A stretch of DNA of 64,000 bases from Mercenaria mercenaria (GCF_021730395.1 NC_069367.1:9608501-9672500); one strand, 5' to 3'; counted from the stretch's first letter, positions 1 through 12,997 are shown. Program-made: numbers and translations. The notes: generated by a model from the sequence alone, not told the origin.

Positions 1-1415
1 AGTCATCCCGCAAAATTTCAACACTTGTGGCCTAGTGGTTCTCAAGTCACTGTTCAGGCTCCTGTGACCTTGACCTTTGATCAAGTGACCTCAAAATAAA
101 TAGGGGTCATCTACTCTGCATGTCCAATAATCCTATGAAGTTTCAACATTGTAGGTCAAGTGGTTCTCAAGTTATTTCCAAAAAATGATTTTACATGAAC
201 AGGCCACTGTGACCTTGACCTTTATTGGACTGACCCCAAAATCAATAGGGGTCATCTACACTGCATGTTCAATCATCCTATGAAGTTTCAACATTCTGGG
301 TCAAGTGGTTCTCAAGTTATTGATCGGAACTGGTTATCAATGTTCAGGCCCGTGACCTTGCCCTTTAACGGAGTGACCCCAAAATCAATAAGGGTCATTT
401 ACTCTGCATGAACAATCATCCTATGAAGTTTCAACATTCTGGGTCGAGAGGTTCTCAAGTTATTGACTGGAAATGGTTTTCCATGTTCAGGCCCCTGTGG
501 CCTTGACCTTTAACAGAGTGACCCTAAAATCGTTACGGTTCATCTACTCTGCATGACCAATCATCCTACGAAGTTTCATCATTCTGGGTCAAGTGGTTCT
601 CAAGTTACTGACCGGAAATGGTTTTCAATGTTCGGGCCCCTGTGACCTTGACCTTTAATGGAGTGACCCCAAAATCGATAGGGGTCATCTAATTTGCATG
701 TACAATCATCCTATGAAGTTTCAACATTCTGGGTCAAGTGGTTCTCTAGTTATTGATCAGAAATGGTTTTCAATGTTCAGGCCCCTGTGACCTTGACCTT
801 TGACGGAGTGACCCCAAAAACAATAGGGGTCATCTACTCATCATGATCAATCATCCTATGAAGTTTCAACATTCTGGGTCAAGTGGTTCTCTAGTTATTG
901 ATCGGAAATGGTTTTCAATGTTCAGGCCCCTGTGACCTTGACCTTTGACGGAGTGACCCCAAAATCAATAGGGGTCATCTACTCTTCATGACCAATCATC
1001 CTATGAAGTTTCAACATTCTGGGTCAAGTGGTTCTCTAGTTATTGATCGGAAATGGTTTTCAATGTTCAGGCCCCTGTGACCTTGACCTTTGACAGAGTG
1101 ACCCCAAAATCAATAGGGGTCATCTACTCTTCATGACCAATCATCCTATGAAGTTTCAACATTCTGGGTCAAGTGGTTCTCTAGTTATTGATCGGAAATG
1201 GTTTTCAATGTTCAGGCCCCTGTGACCTTGACCTTTGACAGAGTGACCCCAAAAACAATAGGGGTCTTCTACTCCAGCAGCCCTACAACCCTATGAAGTT
1301 TGAAGGTTCTAGGTCAAATGGTTCTCCAGTTATTGCTCAGAAATGAAGTGTGACGTACGGAAGGACGGACAGATGGACAGACAGGGCAAAAACAATATCA
1401 CTCCTGGGGGAGACA
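1..1415. repeat. Tandem array of ~146-bp units with mobile-element-like tail
   Basis: About nine degenerate head-to-tail units, period about 146 bp, recognised by the recurring phrases CCTATGAAGTTTCAACATTC, GTCAAGTGGTTCTC and TGTGACCTTGACCTTTGA. The array is already under way at base 1. It ends with a diverged last unit and a GGACGGACAGATGGACAGAC tail, then CTCCTGGGGGAGACATAATT. A similar but distinct block sits at 34.1-34.9 kb. The tail suggests a dispersed non-autonomous element rather than a centromeric satellite (inference). Confidence 0.9.
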
Positions 1416-1730
1416 TAATTACATTAACTTAAACTCCTTAAACAGCAAATGTAAGAGATACCTTTAACATTTTGTCAAGAATCCGAACAAGGACTTCAAG
1501 GTGAGTTGTCTCCCTTGATTTTCTACTTTGATATGGCTGTACTATGAGAATTCAGTATTTTTCAATGTATCCCCCTAGTCAAGCCAGGAAAACATGCAGC
1601 AAGGGGTGATTCCTATATACAATCTACCCCAAACCTCAGAAGCGTAACACACACAGATATTACTTAAATCTGAACATAACTCATACCACTCCACATACGA
1701 ATCTAAACATAGAAGAGTAATTTGATTTTA

Positions 1731-1943
1731 TTAACCTTTAGCCTGCTGGCCGCAAGTGGTTTTGCCTTTGCGACCAGTGCAGTCCAAGATCAGCCTGCAT
1801 GTCCATGCAGACTGATCATGGTATGCCCTGTTTGCTATTCAGTCAAAAAAATTTCAGTGAACACTCCTCTGAATAATAAGTGGTATTATCCAAACTGAAT
1901 GATGGACCAGTCCATTTTAGAAAATTAGCAGGGTAAAGGTTAA
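1731..1943 (+). mobile_element. Palindromic TTAACC MITE, copy 1
   Basis: Begins TTAACCTTTAGCCTGCTGGC and ends GCAGGGTAAAGGTTAA, so the termini are inverted. The centre holds an imperfect hairpin around GCAGACTGATCATGGT. At least eight other copies lie in this window. No coding capacity. Confidence 0.85.
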
Positions 1944-2761
1944 TTAAAGCTTTTCACCTCTACAGTAGCAACTCACTAAAAACAACAAACTGCATGGAAG
2001 TTCACAACAAACTCCGCATATCAAAATGAATCCATTCTTAATAGACTCGGAAGAACAACAACAACCGTTATCAACCTTGAAAAAGCTGTTACTCAAACGT
2101 AAGTACATCAATACTACAAAGCTTTTATTCAAGACTTCAAATGCAATATTTCCTGTTGATTATCCCAGAATCGCATTTTTATTCAATTTCACAACTCACA
2201 ACAATGCAAACTCGAGACATTCTTCGAATCTTTAAAATTCCAAAACAACTTGACATTATTAATCCATTGAAAGAGATTATGAGAATATTTACACAAGATT
2301 CCTCCAACTTCCGAAATATTTCTACCTCTAAGTCAGAGAGGTACACACTGTTGTAATCTATAAAGCTGAAAACATCCGGAGGTACCTTTTAGTTACCTTT
2401 ACAACTAATTCGGCAGATGTGTGTGTACAGGTAGAATATACTCTGGCAGAAGTATTGCACAGAAATCTCAGGAAATTTCTCCTGAGCTACAGTTCTAGGG
2501 AAAATGGCTGCTAACTTAATTATCAAATATTGCATAAACTGTAGACCCATTGCCTATCCTCTGAGAGAGAAATATGAAACAAATATTATGTAGATCAAAT
2601 TTGTATTGTATTTCAAAATTGTCCTGGCTTTGTCCTTACACTGACTCTATTTAATCAAGTAAGTCTAATTGGAGGCCTGGAGACAGTAGGTGTCGAGACA
2701 GTCAACAATAATATTGTTCATAAATTTTTGGAATACTGAACTAATTTCCAGATGTAGTCGC

Positions 2762-2898
2762 TTTAACCCTTAGTCTGCTGGCGGCAAGTGATTCTGCCTT
2801 TGCGATCAGTGCAGACCATGACCAGCCTGCATAAATGGTACTGCCCAAACTGAATGACACACCAGTCCATTTTAGAAATTTAGCAGGGTAAAGGTTAA
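2762..2898 (+). mobile_element. Palindromic TTAACC MITE, internally deleted
   Basis: Same ends as the copy at 1731, but the central hairpin and the adjacent 70-80 bp are missing, leaving about 137 bp. An imperfect direct duplication of about 50 bp (TTCTAAAATTTTGCTA) follows at 2972-3075. Confidence 0.8.
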
Positions 2899-3459
2899 CT
2901 GTCACCTGCCAATGCTGAGATTCGGTCTGAATAGAGTATCTGGGACTAGATAACATGAATACAGAATAAAAGCAGCCTATTTCTAAAATTTTGCTACAAC
3001 GGTCAAAAGCCAAAGCCTGATTGTCAGCCTTTTTCTAAAATTTTGCTATAACGGTCAAAGCCAAAGCCTGGTTTTCATTTCATGACTGGAACATACACAT
3101 CAGATTTTCCAGGTAAGTTAACACAGAACTGCTAATTAGATTGCCTTCAGCAGAGAGCTTTTTTCTGCCTGGTTAACTCTGATAATGTTTGAGCACCTCT
3201 GTTAATCTAATCATAATAAACTTCGAAAAATTTCGTGGAAAATTTCACTTGGAGCATCTGTATTTACCACACTCCTGTAAAACTGAAGAGCACATGGCAT
3301 CATTCTTAATTGCGGAACACTTGAAGAACTTGTTAAAACACTCTTTTTTTATACAAAATTTAATAAGATTGAAAAATAAAACCGCAGCAAATGTCAGAAC
3401 TTCTAAAGAACAAAAATGTAGTTCAAAACTTCCACTTTATGATACGTTGTATACTGAAT

Positions 3460-3725
3460 TAGAAATTTACTGGGGAGGGAGAGGGGGAGGGGACTGCAGT
3501 GAGAGCAATGGCATAACTACCGTTACGCACTATACACATGTGCGTATAATTTTTTGTCAAAGTACAACCCTAAAAAGCAGCCAGACTGCACCAAAATTTA
3601 ATGAAGTCAATATTTCCAAAAATTTCCGGGGGAGACCCACCGGCTGGAGGGAGACACCCTCTCCAACACCCACCCCCTTTTCAGTGCGTATAATTCATAT
3701 CACCCTGGGTACGCCCCTGGGGAGG
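3460..3725. repeat. G-rich dispersed repeat with transposon-end-like sequence
   Basis: GGGAGGGAGAGGGGGAGGGG at the left, then two copies of TGCGTATAATT, and CCCTGGGTACGCCCCTGG at the right. The right edge reads on the minus strand as a CAGGGGCGTACCCAGG terminus of the kind seen on hAT-like elements. No matching opposite terminus was found, so this is probably a fragment. The surrounding open frame (3189-3926) runs through repeats and is not taken as a gene. Confidence 0.45.
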
Positions 3726-3902
3726 GAGGAGGGGTTGGGAACACAAACAACAAATATTCTGACCAGATCTCCATCACAGCTGAACCAAATTTTAGAATAT
3801 GTGACCAACTACAATCAGACATTGTTCGTGAGCAAATTGCAAACCAAATTTCATAGAATGCAACAAAGGGAAAGCTACTCGACTATCCATTGCCATATGA
3901 GA

Positions 3903-4070
3903 TGCACCATGAGAAAACCAACATAGCGCATCCGTGCAGTCTGGTCAGGATCCATGCTGTTCGCTAATGGTTTCTCTAATTGCAATAGGCTTTGAAAGCG
4001 AACAGCGTGGATCCTGACCAGACTGTGCGGATGCAAATGCACTATGTTGGTTTTCTCATGGTGCGGCTCA
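3903..4070. mobile_element. Foldback MITE, short copy (ACCATGAGAAAACC family)
   Basis: Left arm starts GCACCATGAGAAAACCAACA; right arm ends TGTTGGTTTTCTCATGGTGC. The arms pair over most of their length, including GCAGTCTGGTCAGGATCCAT and its complement, with a short loop near 3975-3995. A longer copy is at 26949-27186. Confidence 0.85.
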
Positions 4071-5233
4071 ATTATATCTATATATCCTTGATAAAATCAT
4101 GATCTGATAAACAATTTAAGCTTGATCTGTATCTAATGACATAAAACAGAATATCCATGTATATACTTATCAGTTATTTATCACAAATCTGATTATCATA
4201 GAATAACATTAGTTATTATCATTTTGCTTAAACACTCACTTTTCCTATCACAAAATTATCACCAACTATCCCAAGATAAATTTACTCCAAAAGCTGTAAA
4301 AGCAGGAAAAAAAAACGCAAAGTAAACATGCACTAAACAACAGTTCCCAATAAACAACATTGTTTGTATCATTGGCTAATTAATACTGACAAGGTTAATT
4401 GGAAGTCAATGCATAAATTAAATAATGAATAGATGAAAATGTCAACTCAGGACCCTAGACGTATTGAAACTATGACAGCCCAATAAACTACAGGTGTCAC
4501 ACATCACATAAATTGTCAACCTTTAAACTGGAAAAAAAAACTGAATTAACCTGCAGTTATCTAACACCACATTTTAAACTTCCAAACAGTATGTCAAAAT
4601 ACACCAAACTGAAGAAGAAAAAAAAAAACAGTTTAAAAACTTTCCACTTTTTTCAAGGGGTTATAAATTTATACATCTCGTAAGTTTCAAAAACTCAAGT
4701 ACATAATATAAATATTTTATTGTATAAAAAGGGCCATAATCCACATACTTCATGAATGTTCAAGCATACTCTTAAACAACTTGATCTTAATAATAATAAT
4801 AATAAAGACTAATAAATCATACTAGACACAATTTCTTATATTTTATATATGATTATTTTATTTGATCTCAAGTAGATAGAATAGGTCAAGTTCAAACTTT
4901 CAAAACAATTACTGATAACTGAAACTGGCTGATAGGCCATATATTTCTACAAAGCCAGTAGGACGAGCCTTGACAAATTATCTTTTCTTCTACCAACAAT
5001 GACCAAAAAGTCAACTTCACCATCTAATGAATAAGCTACATACACAGTCAACATCATACATTAATTTTGACCACCTGTATTAAGCAACTTTTTCATACAG
5101 TGGCATCTTTAGATCTTACCCCAATGTTTTTGCTATATAAATTCATCCTACAAAATGACTTTCATTATGTGACCAGTTACAATGTAAAATTGACCTAAGC
5201 AGGTAAAATTGTCAGCTCAAGTATCTATAAATC
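4071..5233. other. AT-rich non-coding stretch
   Basis: No convincing gene, splice-bounded exon or recognisable repeat. A short (TAA)n run lies near 4788-4804 and A-runs near 4310 and 4615. Confidence 0.5.
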
Positions 5234-5436
5234 TTGAACCTTGGCGGCAAGTGATTCTGCTTTTGCTACCAGTGCAGACCGAGATCGGCCTGAACATCTG
5301 TGCAGGCCGATCATGGTCTGCACAGTTCGCTATTCAGTCAGTGAATTTTCAGGGAACACTCCTTTGAATAATAAATGGTATTGCTCAAATTAAACAACAG
5401 ACCAATCTATTTTAGAAATTTTGCAGGTTTAAGGTG
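5234..5436 (+). mobile_element. Palindromic TTAACC MITE, decayed copy
   Basis: Contains GGCGGCAAGTGATTCTGC, the central hairpin AGACCGAGATCGGCCTG and a degraded right end (TTTTGCAGGTTTAAGG). Same orientation as the copy at 1731. Confidence 0.75.
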
Positions 5437-8109
5437 AAACAACCGTCTTATTGCAAATAATTGCAATTAACAGTCAAGCAGAAAAAACAGTTGCCATGGT
5501 GGTCTGAGTAGGTGGGCTGCCAGAAGTGTTTTACTCCTTTAATAAAACAAACCATCAAGTTTGTCACTTTGATGTGCAGTTTAAAACATATCACTGTTTT
5601 TCTAAATTAACAAATTCACTGAAACCATTATTAAGAGACCATTTTTGGTGGTCCCTAAAAACAGTCACAATGTCCACTGTATGGCAAAGTACAACAGATT
5701 TTACTGAAAGGATCTTTCACAATTTTTTTTAATGGATCCATGTTTTTTAATTCTGATTAACAAACGTACAGACAAACTGGGACTGCTATCAACTCTTAAA
5801 GAAATCTTTATTTCAAAATATCAAGAAACTCAAAATTTGCCCATACGTAAACTATCATTGGATCATTTCTTTTGACCTTGGACTATATTTCTTTTTTCTT
5901 CAGGCCAAATAGACATGTAGGCGAATTATGATAACTATCAGTGTCACTTCCTATACATTTATCAAACTGCATCAATATGTAAACTGTCTTCATTCAGATA
6001 TACAAGCCAAACAATCTACGGAACAAGCAAAAACTTGGCAGAATAGCACCTGATTCCTCGTGTAGAATAATTGCATTGGCACTACATCAACCCCATAATT
6101 GAAACAACCTTCCCCGAACACACAAGTTCTGTTTATACTCTGGCTTTTTTAAAAAGAAAGTTTTACCCAACAAAATGTAGGTCTGATATATTGCCAATAA
6201 TTTTGTACTGATTGTATTTAATTTCAAAAAAAAATATAGTTCCTTGCTGCTGTAGTAATGAAGACATGAAAATGTTGATTCTTCTTTTGGCCCTACTTCT
6301 GCTGTAATACCAAACTCTCCACTGAACACTGCAGCATTCAATCCACAATGGACCCCATTTAAAGCCAGAGATTTTGGGTGTTTAGGTAGCTTATAATAGG
6401 TAAAATCAAAGGCCTGAAGGGCCTGAGAGTCGGCTAATGATTATAGTCTACCAGTTTCAGTTTGGTTTTAGTTTTTTCCCCAACTGAACAGAGATTTTGT
6501 TACAATAGATGAAATGGACATTCAGTCGATGCCTAGTAAAACTTTGATTGGCATTATACAAGTATTTAAACCCAATATATTTCTCTAAAATTGAAGAGTG
6601 GTTCGCAAAAATAAAAATGTTGAAAGTACAAACTACAATTTGACAGGTGACACTAAGATACTGCCCATGACTATAAATATTTTTCCAGTAAACATTTGCC
6701 TCCGGCATTACCAAAACAGGCAATTATCGGCTGGTATATATTCGCACATGATAAAATTTGAATATGAAAATTTATATATTGAAATTTTATAGCGCGGATT
6801 GCCACATACAATTTGTAACGGATGGACGAAAGAACTGTTCAGATATTTTACAGATAAGGGGCCTGGCAATAACCGTGTCACACGCTAGGTATTGTTCAAT
6901 CATATTAAAAGGGATGTGAATTTAAAGTATACTTACTTTTGCATTTAAAGATATGTAAATGTTGCTGAGTGTCAATATATAGTGTCATGAATGTTTACAC
7001 TGACAGGAAAATTTCGCATTCGAAACTAAGAGAAGTTACTCGGACTAGCTACCAATTTCGGAAAAGATAACCAATATTAATAAATGCAGTTCTTTTTTAG
7101 TTAAATCCATCATTTATTCTATTTCAGACCTGTTAACCCCTTCAAAACCATGTCAGTAGTCCCCAAGTCTATGTACTTTCAATTATCCGTTTTGATTCAT
7201 GTAGACAGACAGGCCCAGACTGGGCTGAAAAAATGTTTGAGCCATTTTCACGTGGTCGGTAGCAGGGTGGGTTTGGGGAGGGGTGTTCCTTCCCGCTTTG
7301 AACTGCAGTCAGATTTTGAAATGGGCATTGTGGCAGGTGGTAAAAGGGCAAATGTATCAAACTGTAAAGTGGCAATATGGGGGGAGGGTGTGGGAGGATA
7401 CCCCCTCCTGCAATTAGGGTTTGGGGTATCACCACAAGGAAATTTTGAAAATGTAGACCCTTGATACAGCCTTTGTTGCGATTTCTAACAGAAAATTTTA
7501 TGTTTCAATTTCTAAATATTACCTCTAGATTCTATTTAGTATTACAATATTCAAAGTATGAATGACTGTCACTTCATAAGTAAATTCTAGAATCATTTCT
7601 GTTACAATAATATCTATCATGTCTGTTACTTTAATGTTTAAATTTCATAACACAGCTCGATATTTACCCAAAATATTATATCCGGATATGATTACACTTT
7701 CTTTTATACCGCCAAAAGCTCCAGTTTCAACAATATGTTTTACAAATTGTGATGATATGAAGACAGTTTAGCAGCAATTGGCAGTATCTGACCTTGAAGT
7801 TTACGGTGAAATTATTTAAATCATTTCATAAAAAAAATTGTTTCGTTTCGTCAAAGCACTCTAACATAGACGATCTACTTTCGATTTCAAAAACTACAAG
7901 AAAATACAATTTAATGTTTCGCCGATTTGTTTATTTCTCGAAAAATAAGAATTAAAATCATTTTAATATCTGTAGTAACTAAACAAACCAGTAAGAGCTT
8001 CTTCTTCCGATAATTTATCCGTTTACTGACTGCAAAATTCATGTGTGTGTGTGTAGAAACCCACGCAAAGTTTATAGAAATCATACGATGCGTGTATACG
8101 TTCAATGTG
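5437..8109. other. Non-coding stretch with one G-rich repeat
   Basis: No protein-like exon recognised on either strand. At 7140-7465 there is a G-rich low-complexity segment with GGGGGGAGGGTGTGGGAGG and inverted CCCCCTCCTGC, probably an old transposon fragment. The remainder is AT-rich. Confidence 0.4.
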
Positions 8110-8304
8110 GGAGAATTAAGGCTGATCGGGATCGGCTATGTTACCTAACGCAGCCAGACGATTCAGATTTTGTTTTTAAAAAAGCATTGTGTGCATTTCT
8201 GTAATTTTATATACGTTTTTATACGCTTAGAAATTATTAGACATGCGTATTTGCATTATTTCTATACGTAATTTACGCTAATACGCATCTTATCTGGAGC
8301 CCTG
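8110..8304 (+). mobile_element. Right-end fragment of CAGGGCTCCAGATAA element
   Basis: Matches the right third of the complete element at 15132-15818: shared GAGAATTAA.GCTGA, GATTCAGATTTTGTTT, ACGTAATTTACGCTAATACG and the terminus TTATCTGGAGCCCTG. The left terminus is absent nearby, so this is a truncated copy. Confidence 0.75.
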
Positions 8305-10273
8305 TCCAGGAACTATTTTTTGTCTTTCGCTGGATGTTACGCAAGCTTTGTAAGCCTGCGCAATTCATAAAATGCACATTTATGCTTAATGAGTTACATT
8401 CGAGTATTGCACAATTACAAGTCATAAATATGACAGATTATATCGTATATTGGTCATAGCAAAGGGAATTCACACAACTTAACTTCATTCATGCAGTGAA
8501 CTGTTTAAAGTTTGAGAAATCTAATGGAACTACATCCCTTCACTGTGTTATTTGGTCCATTTAGACTTAGAGAATCGCTGGATAGCAAGGACTCGTCAAA
8601 ACGATTTCATCGTTTAGCCGACTCAAAAATAGCTGTTTGTAAATCACACACATATTCCCACATCCTCTCTAACCTGATTGGCCATCAAGAGGTAATTTCT
8701 TGCGTAATTTTCAATCTAAACTGTGATCTGACCTTGAACTTTTCTAATGTCTCTAAAAGCAATGATTGTTTACATGAAATCCTTGGGGGAACTTTGACAT
8801 CTCCAGTTACTGAGCAGAAATATCACTGTGACCTTCACCTAGATAATCTTCTGACCCCTAAAACAATAGCAGTCACCTAGTACTGTCACTGATGACATGT
8901 AAACAACCTATAATGTTTGACCACTGTAGGCCAAAATGTCCTTTAATTATTGATCAGAGGCCAAAATTTATGCTCTACAAACAACCAGACGCACCTAGTA
9001 ACATGGGGAAAAGGGACATAAAATTACATGTAGAGCTAATAAGCAATGCTAAGAAAGTTAATTTTTCTGTACTAAACACATAAATCCAATAAATATTAAA
9101 TAGGTGCAAAACAACTTCCTGATAATCATTTCTTTTTTGCTGGAGTTTATCTTCCTTTGATCTTCTGAACTCTCTTAATTAGTATGGAACATCAGCTCAC
9201 ATGAGGAACTATAAGAGGGGTGTTGTTTCTATATTTTTTTCTGTACCTGGTGACCCTTCCATCTAAATTGTTGGAAGGGAAGTAACTCAAACTGGCAACT
9301 TGATAGTTTAAACAATTGTTATCTTCCTTGCTAGCAGCTAAAAGCTATATGGGTATGAAGGTAGTAATTTGCCATAGCTCTATCGGTATGAAGGTAGTAA
9401 TTTGCCAGATATTCCTCTATGGTCCACTGGAATGTAGTCCACAGTGCCATTTACCAGCTAAGTAAGGCCATTTTCATGCCAGATATAAGCTTTATTGATG
9501 CTCCATTGTAAAGCGGAATGTCTGCAGATGATTTTAAGCTATGTTACATGTTTCCAAGTTTGTGCAGAAGCTGCTAGGTAAAATGAAAGTGAAAGTAAAT
9601 GTTTCCTGATGTCCACCTACACAATGTTACATTTTAATCACTTGTCTCAGTCACGTGACAATGGTTATTATGGTTTCATTATATTTACAGCAGTGAACGA
9701 ACGAAAAAATGAATGAAAGATTAAATGACCCTATTTTACACAAATGAATAAAGAAGGTATGAATGAATGAATGAATGAATGGATGGGCATTTGAAAGGAG
9801 CGGGAACCAAACATGTGAATTACACAAACCAACAAAAAATGAAAGAAACCAAACTATCTGAACTGATTTACTTTATCAGTTTTTGCTTCAAATATCTCTA
9901 AATTTTACTTTCAAAGGCTAAAAAATGTTTAAATCTTTTGAAAAATTAGCCACAACACTACATGGTATGCCAAATATCGTATAATTTATGTATTATCAGT
10001 TAGGGGGCATAATGTGTTGGTTTATAATGTGGCTGCCATATTTTCTGTTAAGAATCCAGATTATGGAACTTTAATGGCATTTGTTTCACTTGGGAGTCAA
10101 TTTCTACCCTAGTTTACACATGGACAAGTGGATTTGTGTCCCAGAGTACTACAGACTGCCTGAAATTTACAACTGCCCTGGTTTTACTACAGCACCACTC
10201 AGTCTGAATGAAATGCCTTGTGTCTGAAGTAAAATTTACCTATCACATTTCAGACGGACAGAAAGAAACTAAC
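8305..10273. other. Non-coding; decayed repeat unit and GAAT microsatellite
   Basis: At 8715-8935 there is a diverged single stretch related to the TGACCTTGACCTTT repeats (ACTTTGACATCTCCAGTTAC, CTGACCCCTAAAACAATAGC). A (GAAT)n microsatellite lies at about 9758-9781. AAGGTAGTAATTTGCCA is directly duplicated near 9358 and 9390. This stretch would be intronic for the minus-strand PPP2R3-like gene (inference). Confidence 0.45.
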
Positions 10274-10609
10274 CTTTGAATTGCCATTTCCACCTCTATG
10301 GTTGTTTTTGGTTGTGAGAGGTCGTCTTGGACTTCTAGGACTAGGTAATTTACTTGAAGACATGGGAGGCGATCCGGGTCTAACTCTTGGTGACTGAGCT
10401 TTATTACCTCCCTTGGGTGCCGAAGCACCCGGGTAGGTGGCAGTTAAAGGTTCGCCATGCAGTAACTGCCGCAGGTTTTCTCTCAGCATGGTCTGTGTAT
10501 CGGACTCGCTGATCCATCGCAGAAACAGCTCATCTACCTTTAACTTTAAAACAGGTTTCAGTGCCATCCTACAGCTGTATGAGATCTTCTATCAGTCACA
10601 TACTTTCAT
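10274..10609 (-). CDS. PPP2R3B-like: PP2A regulatory subunit B'' (PPP2R3-like), first coding exon
   Basis: Coding part runs from ATG at 10567 down to 10274, 98 codons, phase 0, ending in AAG before a GTTAGT donor. Upstream, a TTTATTTTTTAG acceptor places the likely exon start at 10609, giving about 42 nt of 5' UTR. The product starts MALKPVLKLKVDELFLRW, very like the N-terminus I know for PR48/PR70-type B'' subunits (VLKxKVDELFLxWLS), followed by a low-complexity Pro/Ser/Arg linker. B'' subunits bind the PP2A A scaffold and catalytic C subunit and steer substrate choice in a calcium-sensitive way through EF-hands. Those later domains are not in this window, so the next intron would be at least 10.2 kb. 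The family call rests on about 25 N-terminal residues; PPP2R3A versus B orthology is not decided. Confidence 0.72.
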
Positions 10610-10914
10610 CTAAAAAATAAACAAGATGTTAACAGTCTGTGAAACATATTATACCACTACTGAAGACCTCTATCTACTTTTTCAGTCTTCTAAAGCCATA
10701 ATGTGACCTTAATCTTTGACATAAAAAAACGCAAAACACATGATTTTCAAAAGCTCATAATGCCTTTTGTTTATTATTATAATGTAGCTGCAATCTTTTT
10801 GGTTTATATGAGCATAACATATATATCAATGCCTTGTTAAATCCTATTCCAGTAACTGTAACTTACTGTTTTCACAAATATTTGTCAATTGTTTGATCTC
10901 TGCGGAAACTAGAG

Positions 10915-11045
10915 CTATCATCCCCCAATGTGGATGATGATGTGAGACAACAGTTTAAGTTTGTCAGAGTCATCCATTAAATAACAGAGGTAGCGTGAAA
11001 GTGCATCAAAACATTAACCAGAATTTCTATGAATAAAATGGGCAT
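10915..11045 (+). repeat. Single dispersed unit of the TGATGTGG repeat family
   Basis: Shows TGTGGATGATGATGTG, AGTTTAAGTTTGTCAGAGTC, GTGAAAGTGCATCAAAAC and GGGCATAATTT, the same order as in the tandem array at 42.7-43.6 kb. Other stray units occur near 12998-13090, 13960-14030 and 14310-14430. Confidence 0.65.
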
Positions 11046-11047
11046 AA

Positions 11048-12992
11048 TTTAACCCTTACCCTGCTAAATTTCTATAATGAACTTGTCCATCTTTCAATCT
11101 GGACAATACCATTAACTGCTAAAAGGGGTGCTTACCAAAAAGATACTGAATGAATGGAGAACAGTGCAGATCATAATCAGACTGCACGGATGTGCAGGCT
11201 GATCATGATCTACACTGGTCGCAATGGCAGAATCAATCGTGTCCAGCATGGTAAGGGTATAGTGTTTCCTGCAGGCCTTTTTAACATGGCGCAGCGCCAT
11301 GCCCCGTTTGAAGTGCCGCCAAGCTGCCCTTTAAACCGCCCGTTTGCGCCACGTGCCCTTTTATTCTATGAAGCTTGTATATTTATCTTGACAAGTGCCC
11401 TTTCAAAACCAGTCTGGAAAGCCAATGTCCGCGGGCCATGTTCCGTGTATTGTACTGTCAATTAGCGGCTGTGATCAACAGGTCGACACGTGGGAGCATC
11501 AACCGTGAATGAACCTGATTAAGAACTGACAGGATTATGCAATCAATTACTGTTTTATGATAGTTTAAATGGGAACAGTAGATGAAAATTTGTTTGTTTT
11601 TAGCACGTCGACGGTGAAGCAACATGTAGCCATTTTAGGGAAGATATGATTGAAACGGTTTAAACGATAATTATTTTTAAAGGTTGTAATCATTTAAAAT
11701 GTAGATTGATTATCGCACATTTTCGATGCGCTAATTAGGCCTTTAAAAATAAAATATTGAAGGTTTGCCGATCGCCGACCAACCCATGAAAATTGACCAG
11801 ACTCAAAATATTTTATATCGATTTTATCTACAAGATTTATTTTATTCCTTTACGTATATCATTTATAAAAATAATAAGATAAACGTTTAAGCTTTAGAAT
11901 GATACCAGTTTCATTAAAATCGACCGATGCCTTGATTTGTAATATTACGAAGCACATTCATGACGCGCCGATGCAGAAGTCGTCGCCATCTTAAAAATTT
12001 GAAAACGTACATCGGTATGAAAATAACCCATAACTTAGCGATTAAGTTATAAAAACTGATCGAGATTTAAATGAATAAACTAAAAATGCAAGGCTCTAGT
12101 TTTGTTTTTGTAAATAATTTGTCAATATGATTTTATAAGGCCGAAATTTAAGATGTAAGTGCACAGCCGCATGCGTCAAGCAAGCCGAAATTTTGAGTTA
12201 TTACTCGCAATGAACCATTGGTAAGCACATTTATGTTTATATTACTGAATAATGTGTGATTAGACGGAAAAAAAAACAGATTCATAGTCAGTCACTGTAT
12301 GTATCGCAAAAACAGCCGAGCAACGGGGGAGTGATAAAAATAGTGGCAGACGATCTAATCTAGCAAATTTCACAGCATATACTTTTTACGTCGCATTCAA
12401 CTTTCGTTTTCGCATGCCCAAAACACTAGCAAAATATAACTTTCCGACTCGACCTGTCCTCTAAATCTTACTGGCAAGGAAGAACAATGGGTTTAATCAG
12501 CAATATAGGTACAAAGTCATTGATTACATGTAGATTTGACGAACTGCCTATTCTCTTAACGTAAATCAGTGGTGAAATGATATGATTGACAAAATAAAGT
12601 TGCGCACCGATAGTTGTTCAATAAAACTTGTTGCTTATTAATTATCACCTGAAATCTGTCTCTGAAAATGCAAGCTAACACTTCATGAGGGTAACAGAAT
12701 AAAAATGTTTGAAAGAATGAATCATCAGTGTCATCTTTAAACAAAAGAAAGGAAAGCACTTTCACAACATGCCACGGTAGGCATTATAAAGAATACTACA
12801 AAATATCTATCCCATATCTGAGATATGAAAGATTCTCAAATTCAATGAGAAAATAGTATGTAAAATGATGCCGACAAGCGTTCTTGGACGAATGCCCTTT
12901 CAATGCCAAACCGCGCATTAAAAGTGCCCCTTTTCAAGGGAAGCACCATGCCCCTTTAAGAGTCTGCAGGAAACACTAGGGTAAAGGGTTAT
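11048..12992 (-). mobile_element. TTAACC MITE interrupted by a 1.7-kb element
   Basis: The MITE lies in opposite orientation to the copy at 1731: TTTAACCCTTACCCTGCTAA at the left, GTCGCAATGGCAGAATCAAT internally, GGGTAAAGGGTTA at the right. Its last bases are displaced beyond 12979 by the insertion at 11260-12978. Confidence 0.8.
11260..12978. mobile_element. TAGTGTTTCCTGCAG TIR element inserted in a MITE
   Basis: Terminal inverted repeats are TAGTGTTTCCTGCAG at 11260 and CTGCAGGAAACACTA ending at 12978, with weaker subterminal similarity (CCATGCCCC against GGGGCATGG). It is flanked on both sides by GGGTA, a 5-bp target-site duplication. No transposase is recognisable in the 1.7 kb interior, so it is probably non-autonomous. 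The 5-bp TSD and YAGNG start fit hAT5-like elements (inference). Confidence 0.8.
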
Positions 12993-12997
12993 TTCTG

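Noticed and set aside
3189-3926. 245-codon frame on the plus strand
   Set aside because: It has no ATG at its left edge, crosses a G-rich dispersed repeat and enters a foldback MITE; the composition is not protein-like.
7150-7464. 104-codon plus-strand ORF with a minus-strand partner
   Set aside because: Low-complexity G-rich repeat, open on both strands, with no conserved motif.
11154-11465. 103-codon ORF crossing the MITE and the left end of the nested element
   Set aside because: It spans a transposon junction, so it cannot be an ancestral gene.
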